Shown here in pieces: positions 1-9,384 of a stretch of 64,000 nt of DNA. The notes under the pieces are model-generated. The model had not been told where the DNA came from. It ran no database searches and saw only the letters and a list, made by a program, of their open reading frames with translations. The stretch's first letter is position 1. The number at the start of each line of letters is the position of its first letter. A program made the position numbers and the translations under genes. The stretch comes from Sphingobacteriales bacterium 50-39 (lineage in GTDB: Bacteria; Bacteroidota; Bacteroidia; Chitinophagales; Chitinophagaceae), in assembly GCA_001898505.1 (NCBI GenBank), contig MKTZ01000008.1, positions 310,001 to 374,000 on the forward strand, written 5' to 3'.

Positions 1-184
1 TATCAAATTGTACTTCGTACCATTCTTTCCGGACCCTGACCATTGACCGGGGTTCATTCCAGGAAAAGGCGATCTCGTCGGCTACCTGTATGGCGAGCGT
101 TTGATCCGCGGCTTCTCCATAGAAAAAGATGGTACTGCGTATGACAAGTCTGTGGCTAGAGGTATACAATTCGACTTCACCCAT
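1..184 (-). CDS. Hypothetical protein, N-terminal part only (runs off the left edge)
   Basis: An open frame of 61 codons begins with ATG at 184 and is still open at base 1. The start reads MGEVELYTSSHRLVIRS. It is acidic and aromatic in character, has no signal peptide or membrane segment, and I do not recognise a family. The start lies 34 bp after the stop of the TlpA-like gene on the same strand, so it may be the last gene of the fadN-like/tlpA operon. I infer it is real because the frame shows normal protein composition and the spacing fits an operon. Its length and function cannot be judged here. Confidence 0.55.
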   Translation of the reverse strand, partial: MGEVELYTSSHRLVIRSTIFFYGEAADQTLAIQVADEIAFSWNEPRSMVRVRKEWYEVQFD

Positions 185-217
185 GATCTTTGTTTCATTA
201 GCACTGCCTGGTAAGGG

Positions 218-1318
218 CTACTTCATCAATTCATCCAGTTTCTTTTCCAGGTCCTCTCCCCTCAGCCCTTTGGCGATGATCTTTCCTTCCCGGTCCAGCA
301 AATAGTTCATGGGGATGCCTTTTACCCCATATAGATCTGCTATGTTATTTTGCCAGCCTTTCAGATCGGAGACCTGTGTCCAGTCCAGCTGATCTTTTTT
401 TACGGCGGCCAGCCATTTGTCTTTGTTGTCGTCCAGCGAAACACCCAGGATAGTGAAACCTTTGGGTGCATATTTCCGATAGGCTGCCACGACATTGGGG
501 TTCTCGGCGCGGCAGGGTCCGCACCAGCTGGCCCAGAAATCCAGCAGTACATATTTTCCTTTGAACGACGCCAGGGATATGGGCTTGCCGCTGGGATCAT
601 TTTGTACAAAGGCCGGGGCCGGCTGGCCAATATCCGTCAGCTCCGCTGCATCCAGGCTGACCTTGACCTGCCGTCCAAAATAAGAGGATTTTATGATGGG
701 GTCGAGCCCTTTGTACAAAGGTCTTAGCTCCGATGCCTCGGGATTATAAACGAAGGTGGTATAGATGGCGTAGGCCGTGACATAGCTGGCGGGATGCGCG
801 GTCGCATAATCCTTTACATATTGACGGCGTTTTTTGTCCAGGTCGGTGAAGATGTTTTCCAAACTGTCCAACTGGTGTCTGTCGTTCTTTGCCCTGGCCT
901 GGTCATAGGATTTATCCAGCTGTGATTCGAAGGCGTCGAGGTCTTTCTGACCCACCTTGAATTGCATGGATTCGTCCTGTGTGGATGAGCCGGTGACGAT
1001 GGCATCATCGATAGACTCCTTTTTGCCGGTGAGATTCATTTCCCCGGCCTGCAACCAGAACCCGAGGCGAAATTCCTTTCCTTCTTTGCCGGCAATGCCG
1101 AGCAGGACACGTTCGGGTGCGGAGGAATGGCCTTTTATGACAAAGCTTCCGTTCTTCACCCGGCCGGAGTCTACATCCTTGTCCGTCTGGCTGTGATAGA
1201 GCCAGACCCAGCCGTCGGGCAGGCCATCGACCTTACCTGTCAGCGTGTAGGTGGAGTCGGTGGGGTTAGCATTTGCCTGGAGACCAAGGCAAGCCAGAAA
1301 TATGAATACGCATTTCAT
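218..1318 (-). CDS. TlpA-like thioredoxin-fold disulfide reductase with DUF4369 N-terminus
   Basis: This is an exported thiol-disulfide oxidoreductase of the kind Bacteroidota place in the periplasm. The start used is ATG 1318, preceded by GGGAG at a good distance; an in-frame TTG lies three codons upstream. The order is a signal peptide (residues 1-18, cut near ANA-NPT), a DUF4369-like beta domain (about 25-110), a helical charged linker (120-225), then an AhpC/TSA-Redoxin domain with the active site WASWCGPC (Cys266 and Cys269). A late cis-proline context, GIPMNYLL, is also present. The length of 366 is usual for the family. It follows the hydroxyacyl-CoA dehydrogenase gene by about 15 bp and is probably co-transcribed with it, though a functional link is not obvious. 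The substrate is unknown. Confidence 0.88.
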   Translation of the reverse strand: MKCVFIFLACLGLQANANPTDSTYTLTGKVDGLPDGWVWLYHSQTDKDVDSGRVKNGSFVIKGHSSAPERVLLGIAGKEGKEFRLGFWLQAGEMNLTGKKESIDDAIVTGSSTQDESMQFKVGQKDLDAFESQLDKSYDQARAKNDRHQLDSLENIFTDLDKKRRQYVKDYATAHPASYVTAYAIYTTFVYNPEASELRPLYKGLDPIIKSSYFGRQVKVSLDAAELTDIGQPAPAFVQNDPSGKPISLASFKGKYVLLDFWASWCGPCRAENPNVVAAYRKYAPKGFTILGVSLDDNKDKWLAAVKKDQLDWTQVSDLKGWQNNIADLYGVKGIPMNYLLDREGKIIAKGLRGEDLEKKLDELMK

Positions 1319-1333
1319 AGCTCCCAATTTACA

Positions 1334-3736
1334 TTAATTTCTCAACGGTTTGCCCCCTTTCAACACGCTCTGTATCCTTTCAAGGGTTTTTTTCTCGCCG
1401 CAGAGGCTGAGAAAGGCTTCTCTTTCCAGGTCCAGGATATATTGTTCGCTGACGACGGAGGGTTCGCTGAGATCGCCGCCGCACATGACATAGGCTAGTT
1501 TTTTTGCCACTTTTACATCGTGGTCTGTCGCATAGTTGCCCCGCCACATGGCATTGATGCCCGAGTAGAGCGCGCCAAGGGCGCTGCGGCCAAGCACTTT
1601 CACATCCGTCCGGACTACGGGCTGCACATATCCGTCGTCATACAGCTCGATGACCGAGGCCTTGGCTTCGGCGATGCGGCGTCCCTGGTTGATGCTGACG
1701 AGGTCCCGGCCTTTGCGTAAGATACCCAGCTCGTAAGCTTCCATTGCGGAGGTGGATACCTTGGCCGTGGCGATATTGAAAAAGCGATTTTTTAAGGTAA
1801 TGGTCTCCGGCTCATCTTCATGCATTTCGTCAGCTGCGCGCAACGTGAATTCCTTTGTACCGCCGCCGCCGGGTATCAATCCGACGCCCAGCTCTACCAA
1901 TCCTATATAAGATTCTGCAGCCGCCACGACACGGTCCGCGTGCAGGCTCATTTCGCAAGCGCCTCCCAATGTAAGTCCATGCGGCGCTACTACTACCGGT
2001 ACGGCTGAATAACGGACACGCATCATCGTAGATTGGAACTGGCGGATGGCCATATCCAGCTCATCGAAGTCCTGTTCGATGGCCAGCATAAAGATCAGCC
2101 CCACATTGGCCCCGGCACTGAAATTCGGTCCCTCGCCAGCGATGACCACTCCTTTATACTTCTCCTCTGCCAGGGCAATGCTTTTTTGGATGCCTTCCAA
2201 TACTTCTCCTCCGATGCTACCCATTTTGGTATACCATTCGAGACCAAGCACGGAATCGTCGAGGTGATAGAGGCGGCAGGCGCTGTTCTTCCATACCGTC
2301 TGCCCTTCGAAGTTGCGCATTACGAGGAATGCTTCGCCACCTGGCAGGGGTTTATAGGACTTTGATGGGATATCGTAATAGAGTCTCCGGCCCTGTTCGA
2401 CCCTATAGAATGTGCGCGCGCCGGAGGCAAGCATCTCTTCCACCCAGGGGGCTACCGTGTAGCCGGCTTCTTTCATTTTCGTAACGTTGGTCTCCACGCC
2501 CAGTACGTCCCAGCTTTCGAAGGCGCCTATCTCCCAGCCAAAGCCTGCCATCATAGCGTCGTCTACGCGATAAAGCTCGTCCGAAATTTCGGGTATGCGA
2601 TGGGAGATATATGAGAAGAGACCGTAGTGAAACTGGCGATAGAACTCGCCTGCCTTGTCTGTACCCTGGAGGAGGGCTTTCAGGCGTGTTTTTAAATCGT
2701 CGATGGGTTTGGCTGCTTCGAGGGTAGCGAATTTAGGTTTCTGCCGGGGACCGTATTCCAATGTTTTGAGATCGAGCGTCAGGATCTCTTTTTCGCCGCC
2801 AGCTCCTTTTGTCTTTTTGAAAAAACCTTGTCCTGTCTTGTCCCCCAGCCATTTGTTGGCTACGATCTTATCCAGCCAGGCGGGTATGGAAAAGACGGCT
2901 TTTTGTTCATCCTGCGGGCAGTTCTCTGCTACTCCCTTTGCTACTTTTACCAAGGTGTCGATACCTACCACATCCGCTGTGCGGAAGGTCGCCGACTTGG
3001 GCCGGCCGATGATGGGGCCTGTCAGCGCGTCCACCTCGTCGATGGTCAGCCCTAATTTTTCCACCAGTCCAAAAATGGCCATGATCCCGTATACGCCGAT
3101 GCGATTGGCGATAAAGGCGGGGGTATCCTTTGCCAGCACTGTCGTCTTACCAAGATAAAGGTCCCCGTAGTGAAGGAGGAATTCCACCACTCCCGGGTCC
3201 GTATCAGGGGTGGGGATGATCTCCAGTAACCGGAGATACCGGGGAGGATTAAAGAAGTGTGTGCCGCAGAAATGTTTTTTAAAATCATCGCTGCGTCCCT
3301 GGGTCATCAGGTGGATCGGGATACCGGATGTATTCGAGGTGATGAGTGTACCGGGTTTGCGATATTTCTCTACCTCGGTGAATACCTGCTGTTTGATATC
3401 GAGGCGCTCGATCACTACTTCTATGATCCAATCGCAGCCGGCGATATCTTTCATATTGTCCGTGAAGTTGCCCGTCTTTATCCTTTTGACTACATCTTTG
3501 GTATATATGGGAGAGGGGTTGGATTTGACGGCCGCTGCCAGCGCCTCGTTCACGATCCGATTTTTTACGGCCGGGTGGTCAAGGGTAAGTTTTTTTGCCG
3601 CCTCGGCCTCGTTCAATGCTGTAGGAGCAATGTCCAGCAGCAGGGTTTGAATGCCAATACCTGCGAAATGACAGGCGATCCTTGATCCCATTACACCACT
3701 TCCCAATACGGCTACTTTTTTGATGATCCGGTTCAT
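1334..3736 (-). CDS. 3-hydroxyacyl-CoA dehydrogenase / enoyl-CoA hydratase, FadN-like
   Basis: This is a bifunctional beta-oxidation enzyme of 800 residues, close to the length of Bacillus FadN. It should hydrate enoyl-CoA and oxidise the 3-hydroxyacyl-CoA product with NAD. The N-terminus has the Rossmann motif GSGVMGSRIACHFAG (about 11-25), followed by the 3HCDH domains to about 290. The C-terminal crotonase part (about 500-690) has FSAGAN for the oxyanion hole, GGACEM and ELGVGLIPGGGGT with the two usual glutamates. The order, dehydrogenase first, is the reverse of E. coli FadB and matches the FadN type. The thiolase and acyl-CoA dehydrogenase genes that often accompany it are not next door. 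The upstream neighbour is separated by a terminator, so transcription probably starts just upstream of 3736. Confidence 0.9.
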   Translation of the reverse strand: MNRIIKKVAVLGSGVMGSRIACHFAGIGIQTLLLDIAPTALNEAEAAKKLTLDHPAVKNRIVNEALAAAVKSNPSPIYTKDVVKRIKTGNFTDNMKDIAGCDWIIEVVIERLDIKQQVFTEVEKYRKPGTLITSNTSGIPIHLMTQGRSDDFKKHFCGTHFFNPPRYLRLLEIIPTPDTDPGVVEFLLHYGDLYLGKTTVLAKDTPAFIANRIGVYGIMAIFGLVEKLGLTIDEVDALTGPIIGRPKSATFRTADVVGIDTLVKVAKGVAENCPQDEQKAVFSIPAWLDKIVANKWLGDKTGQGFFKKTKGAGGEKEILTLDLKTLEYGPRQKPKFATLEAAKPIDDLKTRLKALLQGTDKAGEFYRQFHYGLFSYISHRIPEISDELYRVDDAMMAGFGWEIGAFESWDVLGVETNVTKMKEAGYTVAPWVEEMLASGARTFYRVEQGRRLYYDIPSKSYKPLPGGEAFLVMRNFEGQTVWKNSACRLYHLDDSVLGLEWYTKMGSIGGEVLEGIQKSIALAEEKYKGVVIAGEGPNFSAGANVGLIFMLAIEQDFDELDMAIRQFQSTMMRVRYSAVPVVVAPHGLTLGGACEMSLHADRVVAAAESYIGLVELGVGLIPGGGGTKEFTLRAADEMHEDEPETITLKNRFFNIATAKVSTSAMEAYELGILRKGRDLVSINQGRRIAEAKASVIELYDDGYVQPVVRTDVKVLGRSALGALYSGINAMWRGNYATDHDVKVAKKLAYVMCGGDLSEPSVVSEQYILDLEREAFLSLCGEKKTLERIQSVLKGGKPLRN

Positions 3737-3792
3737 GGTTTGAAATTAGTTAGTTAAACAACTATTTGCTTTAAAGGTAGGGAAAATCAAAC

Positions 3793-3819
3793 AAAAAAAG
3801 AGGCTTGACAGCCTCTTTT
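3793..3819 (-). terminator. Rho-independent terminator
   Basis: A 10-bp perfect stem, AAAAGAGGCT / AGCCTCTTTT (3796-3805 and 3810-3819), with a 4-nt loop. On the minus strand it is followed by a T-run (A-run 3793-3799 on plus). It lies just beyond the stop of the 3845 gene and insulates it from the dehydrogenase gene. T-rich flanks on both strands make it potentially bidirectional. Confidence 0.85.
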
Positions 3820-3844
3820 TAATATTGTGATAATGGGGGAAGAA

Positions 3845-4483
3845 TTAGAGTATCTTACTCAGGCGATCGATCTCAAAATTATCGGCCTTGCTGGTCTGAT
3901 CGATGCGAACCTGCATCTGATCCTGCATGAGCTTTCTTGGATGGCTGTCACCGCAGATATAGCTTACGGTGAGATAGACACCCTTCTCGATGATCATTTT
4001 GTTGCCGCATATATCTGTCAGGTATACCTTATCTGAATTTTCAAAAGAACCTGAACAGTGATATTTGTTCTTTATGGAATCCACGAGGATCTCATTTGTC
4101 TTTTCGGTGAAAGAAAGGAAGCTCAACTGGGAGTAATAGAAATACCCCTGGATGAAATGGAACTGGATCAATACCTTCTGACGCAACAGCTTGGTCCGAT
4201 AGAAAAGGATCTTGTGGTCCTTAAAATCATTGATATCCTTCAACTGGAAAGAAGGCATGCCTGTCTTCCAGATGACCTTTCTGGGGCTGGCGCCGAATGG
4301 TATATCCTGGGGGGCAATGATCGTATTGGTCAAATATGGAGCTAGATGTTCCTGTGACAGCATCTGATGTGCAAAATCAAGATAATACTGGTTAATAAAG
4401 CTCCTGTAGAAATTTTCCTTTTCGTGGTAATAATTATTATACCGTTGATAAGGCAGCATTTTGTATTGCAGGTTCTGTTTCAT
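3845..4483 (-). CDS. Hypothetical cytoplasmic protein, about 212 residues
   Basis: I do not recognise this protein. From ATG 4483 it reads MKQNLQYKMLPYQRYNNYYHEKENF. It is rich in Tyr, Phe, Gln and Lys, lacks a signal peptide or membrane helices, and has three Cys residues late in the sequence (HCSGSF, DICGNK, YICGDS). The frame stays open upstream to a TTG at 4528, which would add 15 residues, and no convincing ribosome site separates the two choices. It is monocistronic: a terminator follows the stop and the next gene upstream is more than 140 bp away. It is somewhat lower in GC than its neighbours, so lineage-specific or acquired origin is possible. Confidence 0.6.
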   Translation of the reverse strand: MKQNLQYKMLPYQRYNNYYHEKENFYRSFINQYYLDFAHQMLSQEHLAPYLTNTIIAPQDIPFGASPRKVIWKTGMPSFQLKDINDFKDHKILFYRTKLLRQKVLIQFHFIQGYFYYSQLSFLSFTEKTNEILVDSIKNKYHCSGSFENSDKVYLTDICGNKMIIEKGVYLTVSYICGDSHPRKLMQDQMQVRIDQTSKADNFEIDRLSKIL

Positions 4484-4624
4484 AACACTATACGGCGTGT
4501 TTGATATTAGATTTACCTCCGCCGACAACCTGAAAACGGACTACTATTTCAACTGACAGGTCCGGACGGAATGGGTCTTTACTACAACGCAATTATGTTT
4601 TACTAAGTATGAAACCGCCGGAAT

Positions 4625-4642
4625 CTAGGGGTTAAACCCTAG
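4625..4642. repeat. Short palindrome in the 4529-4670 intergenic region
   Basis: CTAGGG and CCCTAG flank a six-base centre whose inner TTAA is also symmetric, followed on plus by CTTTTTG. It lies upstream of the 4483 gene and downstream of the OB-fold gene on minus. It could be an operator or a weak plus-strand terminator; nothing decides. Confidence 0.35.
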
Positions 4643-4670
4643 CTTTTTGTCCTATATCGTATGACAATTG

Positions 4671-5090
4671 TTATTTTTCTACAATACATTGAAGGAGGAT
4701 GATATCCCGCAGGCGCCCGGCGCAGTTGCCTCGAATGATGCAGCTGTCCCCGGGTTGCAGTTCCGGATGGGGGGTATAAAGTGTATCCAGACTGCAGCTA
4801 ACCACTTCAGACAGAGTATGTTGTCCTTCCAGCAGGACGATGACCCCATTCCTGTTCTTTTTCACGTTCCGGATGATGCCCCGAACGGAGAGGACCTTAT
4901 AGAGATATTCCTGATTGAAGAGGGCTTCATTTTTATCGGAGAGCCTGATCAGGTCGGCAGCGCTAACGGGAATGGATGTCGTGTGGGCCCTGAATGGCGT
5001 CTCCGCGCCACTATAGAAATATCTATATAGGAGCAGGCCTGCGATAAGCAGCAGCACCAATGTCCGGCCATATTTGATTCGGCGTTCCAT
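4671..5090 (-). CDS. tRNA_anti-like OB-fold membrane-anchored protein
   Basis: A 139-residue protein with one N-terminal membrane segment (about 9-25: RTLVLLLIAGLLLYRYFY) followed by an extracytoplasmic OB-fold domain. The pattern ADLIRLSDKNEALFNQEYLYKVLSVRGIIRNV, then VVLLEG, VSCSLDTL, LQPGDSCIIRGNCAGRLRDIILLQCIV matches the tRNA_anti-like family common in Bacteroidota. Despite the family name, a role in nucleic acid binding has not been shown for exported members. It stands alone, 63 bp from metG on the same strand. Confidence in the fold is good; the function is unknown. Confidence 0.7.
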   Translation of the reverse strand: MERRIKYGRTLVLLLIAGLLLYRYFYSGAETPFRAHTTSIPVSAADLIRLSDKNEALFNQEYLYKVLSVRGIIRNVKKNRNGVIVLLEGQHTLSEVVSCSLDTLYTPHPELQPGDSCIIRGNCAGRLRDIILLQCIVEK

Positions 5091-5153
5091 GGGGAATGTC
5101 CTATATACGCAGAGCGGCGGGGCCTGGATTTCTTATGCGTAAGCTGCGTATGC

Positions 5154-7307
5154 TCAGCTCACGCCGGACCCTGCATCTATCTTGTCCCCGGGACTCACGA
5201 AATGGAGCTTGCCGCTCTTGTCTTCGGCCATGAGGATCATTCCATTGCTTTCGATGCCGCGCATTTTTCTGGGGGCAAGGTTGGCAACCACGACGACCTG
5301 TGTGCCGATGATATCGGCGGGGCTGAAATGCAGGGCGATGCCGGAGACGATGGTCCGTTGTTCGGCGCCCATGTCAACGGTGAGCTTTAGCAGTTTGTCC
5401 GCCTTTTCTACTTTTTCGGCCTGCAGGATGGTGCCGACCTTCAGGTCCAGTTTGGCAAAGTCGTCATAAACGATGGTCGGCTTGGCGGGCTGTGCGGTGG
5501 GCGTTTCTGAGGGCGCTGGCGTTCCGGGGGCTGCCTTGCCGGAGGGGGCGGGAGCAGGTTCGGTCTGTGCTTTGGCGGCAGATGCGGCTTTGAGCTTTTC
5601 GACCTGGGCGGTTACTTCCTCGTCCTCGATCTTGCGGAACAATAGCTCGGGAGCGCGGAGGCTATAGCCCACGCTTAGCAGGTTCATCTTGCCGGCATTT
5701 TCCCAGTCCAGTATTTTTTCCACCACCTTCATCATGTGCAGCATTTTCTTTGCCGTAAAGGGAAGGAATGGATTGATCAGAATGGCGAGGTTGGCGGACA
5801 GCTGCAGGCATATATGGAGGCAGTTGTCGATGAGCCCTTGGTTGGCGGGTGTTTCGGTCAGGGTCCGGGCTACGATCCACGGTTCCTTTTCCTGCATATA
5901 CTTATTGCCTTTTCGGGATAGATCAATGACCTCGAACAAGGCTTCCCGGAACTTATACTGTTCTAAAAGTGCTTCTATCCTGGGTTTGGCGTTTTCTATT
6001 TCCCGGATCATGGTCCGGTCGGCATCGTCCAGGATGGCATTGTGCAGTGGGGGTACTTTGCCGCCGCAGAGCTTGTGCATGAGAACGAATGTGCGATTGA
6101 TAAAATTGCCGAATATGCTGACCAGCTCGCTGTTATTTGCGTCCTGGAAGCCCTTCCAGGTGAATTCGCTGTCCTTTGTCTCCGGGGAGATGGTCGTCAG
6201 ATAATAGCGCAGGCTGTCGGCCAATTGGGGGCCGCCATTGTCCTTCTTTATAAAGTCATCGATATAGTCCTGCATTTCCAGCTTCCAGTTGCGGCTGGTG
6301 CTCATCTTGTCCCCTTCCAGGTTCATGAACTCATTGGCAGGGACATTGTCGGGTAAAATATTCCCATGCAATTTCAGCATGACGGGGAAGATGATGCAGT
6401 GGAATACGATATTGTCCTTTCCGATGAAATGTACCAGCTTGGTATCCTTGTCATACCAGTATGGCTTCCAGTCCTTGCCCGTGTCCAGTCCCCACTGGCG
6501 GGTAGCGCTGATATAGCCGATGGGGGCGTCGAACCAAACGTAGAGCACTTTTCCCTCTGCCTCGGGCAAGGGCACTTTTACACCCCAGTCCAGGTCGCGG
6601 GTAACGGCTCTCGGCTGCAGGCCGCCGTCGATCCAGCTCTTACACTGGCCCACTACATTGGCGCGCCAGTCATCCTTGTGCTTTTGTAATATCCATTCCC
6701 TTAAGAAAGCTTCGTGTCTGTCGAGGGGAAGATACCAATGGGCGGTGCTCTTTTTTATAGGAGGCTTGCCGCTGAGGGTGCTGTGCGGGTTGATCAGCAT
6801 GTCGGGACTTAATGAGGTGCCACAGTTCTCACATTGATCACCATAGGCACGTTGGTAGCCACAGACGGGACAAGTGCCCATGATGTAACGATCCGCAAGG
6901 AACGTTTTTGCCTCTTCGTCGTAGTATTGCTCGCTTTCCTTTACTTCCAGCTCGCCGCGGCTATGCAGGTCCAGGAAAAATTCCTGGGAGGTCTCATGAT
7001 GGATGGGCTCGCTGGTCCGGTGATAGATATCGAAAGAGATACCGAGGTCGGTGAAATTCTCTTTGATCAGCTCATGGTATTTGTCGATGATGGCACGTGG
7101 GGTTGTGCCTTCTTTCATGGCCTGGATAGGGATAGCTGTCCCGTGCTCGTCGCTGCCGCAAATAAATGCCACATCCCGGCGCTGGGCCCTTAAATATCGT
7201 ACGTATATATCCGCAGGCAGATAGGCCCCCGCCAGATGGCCGATATGTTTCAGTCCATTGGCATAGGGCAGGGCTGCCGTGATCAGGTATCTTTTTGGTT
7301 GATCCAT
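5154..7307 (-). CDS. metG: Methionyl-tRNA synthetase
   Basis: This enzyme charges tRNA-Met in the cytoplasm. The class I signature appears as PYANGLKHIGHLAG near residue 14, and the KMSKS loop is present as KMSTSRNW. A zinc knuckle CPVCG...QCENCG sits in the connective insertion. The anticodon-binding helical domain is followed by an Ala/Pro/Thr-rich linker and a C-terminal EMAP/Arc1p-like tRNA-binding domain (DFAKLDLKVGTIL...MILMAED), used for dimerisation and tRNA binding. The length of 717 is slightly longer than E. coli MetG because of the low-complexity linker. A perfect -7 element lies at 7336-7343, so the gene has its own promoter and a short leader. Confidence 0.97.
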   Translation of the reverse strand: MDQPKRYLITAALPYANGLKHIGHLAGAYLPADIYVRYLRAQRRDVAFICGSDEHGTAIPIQAMKEGTTPRAIIDKYHELIKENFTDLGISFDIYHRTSEPIHHETSQEFFLDLHSRGELEVKESEQYYDEEAKTFLADRYIMGTCPVCGYQRAYGDQCENCGTSLSPDMLINPHSTLSGKPPIKKSTAHWYLPLDRHEAFLREWILQKHKDDWRANVVGQCKSWIDGGLQPRAVTRDLDWGVKVPLPEAEGKVLYVWFDAPIGYISATRQWGLDTGKDWKPYWYDKDTKLVHFIGKDNIVFHCIIFPVMLKLHGNILPDNVPANEFMNLEGDKMSTSRNWKLEMQDYIDDFIKKDNGGPQLADSLRYYLTTISPETKDSEFTWKGFQDANNSELVSIFGNFINRTFVLMHKLCGGKVPPLHNAILDDADRTMIREIENAKPRIEALLEQYKFREALFEVIDLSRKGNKYMQEKEPWIVARTLTETPANQGLIDNCLHICLQLSANLAILINPFLPFTAKKMLHMMKVVEKILDWENAGKMNLLSVGYSLRAPELLFRKIEDEEVTAQVEKLKAASAAKAQTEPAPAPSGKAAPGTPAPSETPTAQPAKPTIVYDDFAKLDLKVGTILQAEKVEKADKLLKLTVDMGAEQRTIVSGIALHFSPADIIGTQVVVVANLAPRKMRGIESNGMILMAEDKSGKLHFVSPGDKIDAGSGVS

Positions 7308-7335
7308 TCGTTTGGTCCTATTTACGTTGGGACGG

Positions 7336-7343
7336 CAAATTTA
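7336..7343 (-). promoter_or_regulatory. -7 promoter element of metG
   Basis: On minus the sequence is TAAATTTG, a perfect match to the Bacteroidota consensus TAnnTTTG, 28 bp upstream of the metG ATG. The expected start site gives a leader of about 22 nt. No clear -33 element is seen. Confidence 0.6.
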
Positions 7344-7356
7344 CGGAATTTCCAGC

Positions 7357-8283
7357 CTATTCCTGCAGCATGAACTCCACCGAGGCATTGCGTTTATAGT
7401 CAGTGGATAGGAATAGATTATAGGTCTTGCCGTGGACCGTCACCTCCATCAGGGCCGTGTTGGGCGGGAGGCGGCCCAGGTTTTCTGCGAACAGCACCAG
7501 TTTGTTCACGGGCAGGCTTTTGTCGATGGGAAGGATGAGCGTTTTTGCCTGTGCGGTGAGTCTAAGATGTGAAATGACCAATTCATTGTTCAGGTACAGG
7601 CTGACCGAGTCGCCGTCTATTTCACCATTATCATACAGGTCTACGCGGATAGAATCGATGCCCTGGACCGGGATACTTGCTGCTACTATGGTGCTGCGGC
7701 TCAGGAGGGCCTCCATCTGTCGTTGTTGGGTGGAATCTTTTTTCTTATGGGTGACAATGGCTACCGGGATGAAGGGAGGCGCTTTTTTCTCCAGGCGGAT
7801 AGACAGCTCGGGTAGTTTATCCGTATTGTTCTTTGCAGTGGGTTGCCAGTGCCCTTCGAGGATGTCCTTATGATTGATACGTTTGTAATAAAGGACATAG
7901 AATCCGCCCGGAGGGCGTCCCATTAGTTTTTGCAGGTCTGCCGCGTCCGGGGGCATCTGTTCGCCGGACAGGCCCGCGATGATGATGTTGTTCTTTCCTC
8001 CTTCCGGTCTGTTGATGGTGACGCTGTCCTCCCGGATAGTGAGAATGGAGTCATGTCCGTAGTAACGACCGCTGATGACGAGATGCCTGATATAATGGGT
8101 TTCCGGGAAATACCAGTGTAGCATGCCTCCGAAGCTTGAATCCGCAGAGGTGATCGTCAATACCAGCTTCTGCCGCTGGTCAGATGATGAGCTGGTGACG
8201 TCTCCTGTCCATTGGCCCGTGAGATCCTGCGCCTGTCCTGTAAGTTCCCATCCACACAATAAGATCACCAATAACCAACGCAT
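7357..8283 (-). CDS. Secreted protein of unknown function
   Basis: A 308-residue exported protein. The signal peptide is MRWLLVILLCGWELTGQA, followed by DLTGQWTGDV, a start often seen in lipocalin-like or DUF-type Bacteroidota proteins that measure mass per strand. The first half (20-170) is beta-rich. After a charged linker (KKKDSTQQRQ) the C-terminal domain has the pattern DSIRVDLYDNGEIDGDSVSLYLNNELVI...NTALMEVTVHGKTYNLFLSTDYKRNASVEF, a calcium-site-like DxDGDxV element in a beta sandwich. The role may be cell-envelope or extracellular binding, but this is inference. It is separated from metG by 49 bp containing the metG promoter. Confidence 0.65.
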   Translation of the reverse strand: MRWLLVILLCGWELTGQAQDLTGQWTGDVTSSSSDQRQKLVLTITSADSSFGGMLHWYFPETHYIRHLVISGRYYGHDSILTIREDSVTINRPEGGKNNIIIAGLSGEQMPPDAADLQKLMGRPPGGFYVLYYKRINHKDILEGHWQPTAKNNTDKLPELSIRLEKKAPPFIPVAIVTHKKKDSTQQRQMEALLSRSTIVAASIPVQGIDSIRVDLYDNGEIDGDSVSLYLNNELVISHLRLTAQAKTLILPIDKSLPVNKLVLFAENLGRLPPNTALMEVTVHGKTYNLFLSTDYKRNASVEFMLQE

Positions 8284-8367
8284 GTAATATATATGGCTTG
8301 TTTTAAAAGCGGCAAGTTATGCTCAAAATTCAGATGATCCGAAAAAAGTTTAGTTAACTTCGGAGCC

Positions 8368-9384
8368 ATGAAGCGCAAACGTTTTCTTTCTTCTCTCCTT
8401 ACCGTAGGGGCGGCGGCTACCCTTCCCGCGTGGACAAGATCACATGCCGCTCCTTCACCCCGTGTCCCTGCCTATCTCGTGGCGGGAGACACCATCGGCA
8501 TCACCTGTCCTGCGGGATTTATCACATTGAAGGAGATAGAGCCTGCCATCCAGCAGATCGAGAGCTGGGGGTTTAAGATAAAGATCGGCAATACAGTGGG
8601 CAAAAGAGATTTTAGCTTTGGCGGTACCGATGCGGAAAGAGCGGCCGACCTGCAGCAAATGATGGACGATCCCGGTCTGAAGGCCATCCTCTGTGCGAGG
8701 GGTGGATATGGGGCCGTCCGTATCATCGACCGGCTGGATCTCAGCGGGCTCTCCAATTGTCCCAAATGGGTCATTGGTTTTAGCGACATTACCGTCCTGC
8801 TTTGTCATATCCATCGCAATCTGAATATGGCCGGCATACATTCCAAGATGTGCAACAGTTTCCCCGAGGACTGGAGCAAGGCCGAGCCTGTCCAGGTGGA
8901 ATCCATTCTTTCCATCCGGCAAGCGTTGACGGGTGAAGTGATGCAGTATCCCGTTGTAGTGAATGAGAAGAACAGAACGGGTATTGCGGATGGGTTGCTG
9001 GTGGGTGGTAATTTGAAGATGATAGAGACGCTGTCCGGCAGCCGCTCCGATATAGATACCGTAGGAAAGATACTTTTTGTAGAGGACACGGGTGAATATC
9101 TCTACAGCATCGATCGCATGTTCTGGAACCTGGAACGTACCGGCAAGCTGGGTGGGTTGCAAGGTCTTATCGTAGGAGGTTTTAAAATAAAGCCCGACGA
9201 TCCGGGTGAAGAGTTTGGCCGCACCTTGTACGACATCGTGCTGGAAAGAGTCAGCGCATATAATTTCCCTGTGGCCTTTGACTTCCCCGTAGGGCATCAA
9301 AAGAATAATTATGCCCTGAAATATGGGATGCCCCACCGGCTCACGGTCACTGCTGATAAAGTTACCCTGGAGGACCATATATGA
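8368..9384 (+). CDS. LD-carboxypeptidase (S66 family), exported paralogue
   Basis: S66 LD-carboxypeptidases cleave the L-Lys/DAP-D-Ala bond of murein tetrapeptides during peptidoglycan recycling or turnover. The N-terminus carries a signal peptide (MKRKRFLSSLLTVGAAATLPAWTRSHA), so this copy should act in the periplasm. The catalytic set is visible: Ser139 in IGFSDIT, Glu239 in LFVEDTGE and His310 in DFPVGHQKN. The length of 338 equals a usual S66 enzyme plus the signal. Its last four bases overlap the start of the next gene (ATGA), so the two paralogues are translationally coupled. It has no obvious cell-wall gene neighbours. Confidence 0.9.
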   Translation: MKRKRFLSSLLTVGAAATLPAWTRSHAAPSPRVPAYLVAGDTIGITCPAGFITLKEIEPAIQQIESWGFKIKIGNTVGKRDFSFGGTDAERAADLQQMMDDPGLKAILCARGGYGAVRIIDRLDLSGLSNCPKWVIGFSDITVLLCHIHRNLNMAGIHSKMCNSFPEDWSKAEPVQVESILSIRQALTGEVMQYPVVVNEKNRTGIADGLLVGGNLKMIETLSGSRSDIDTVGKILFVEDTGEYLYSIDRMFWNLERTGKLGGLQGLIVGGFKIKPDDPGEEFGRTLYDIVLERVSAYNFPVAFDFPVGHQKNNYALKYGMPHRLTVTADKVTLEDHI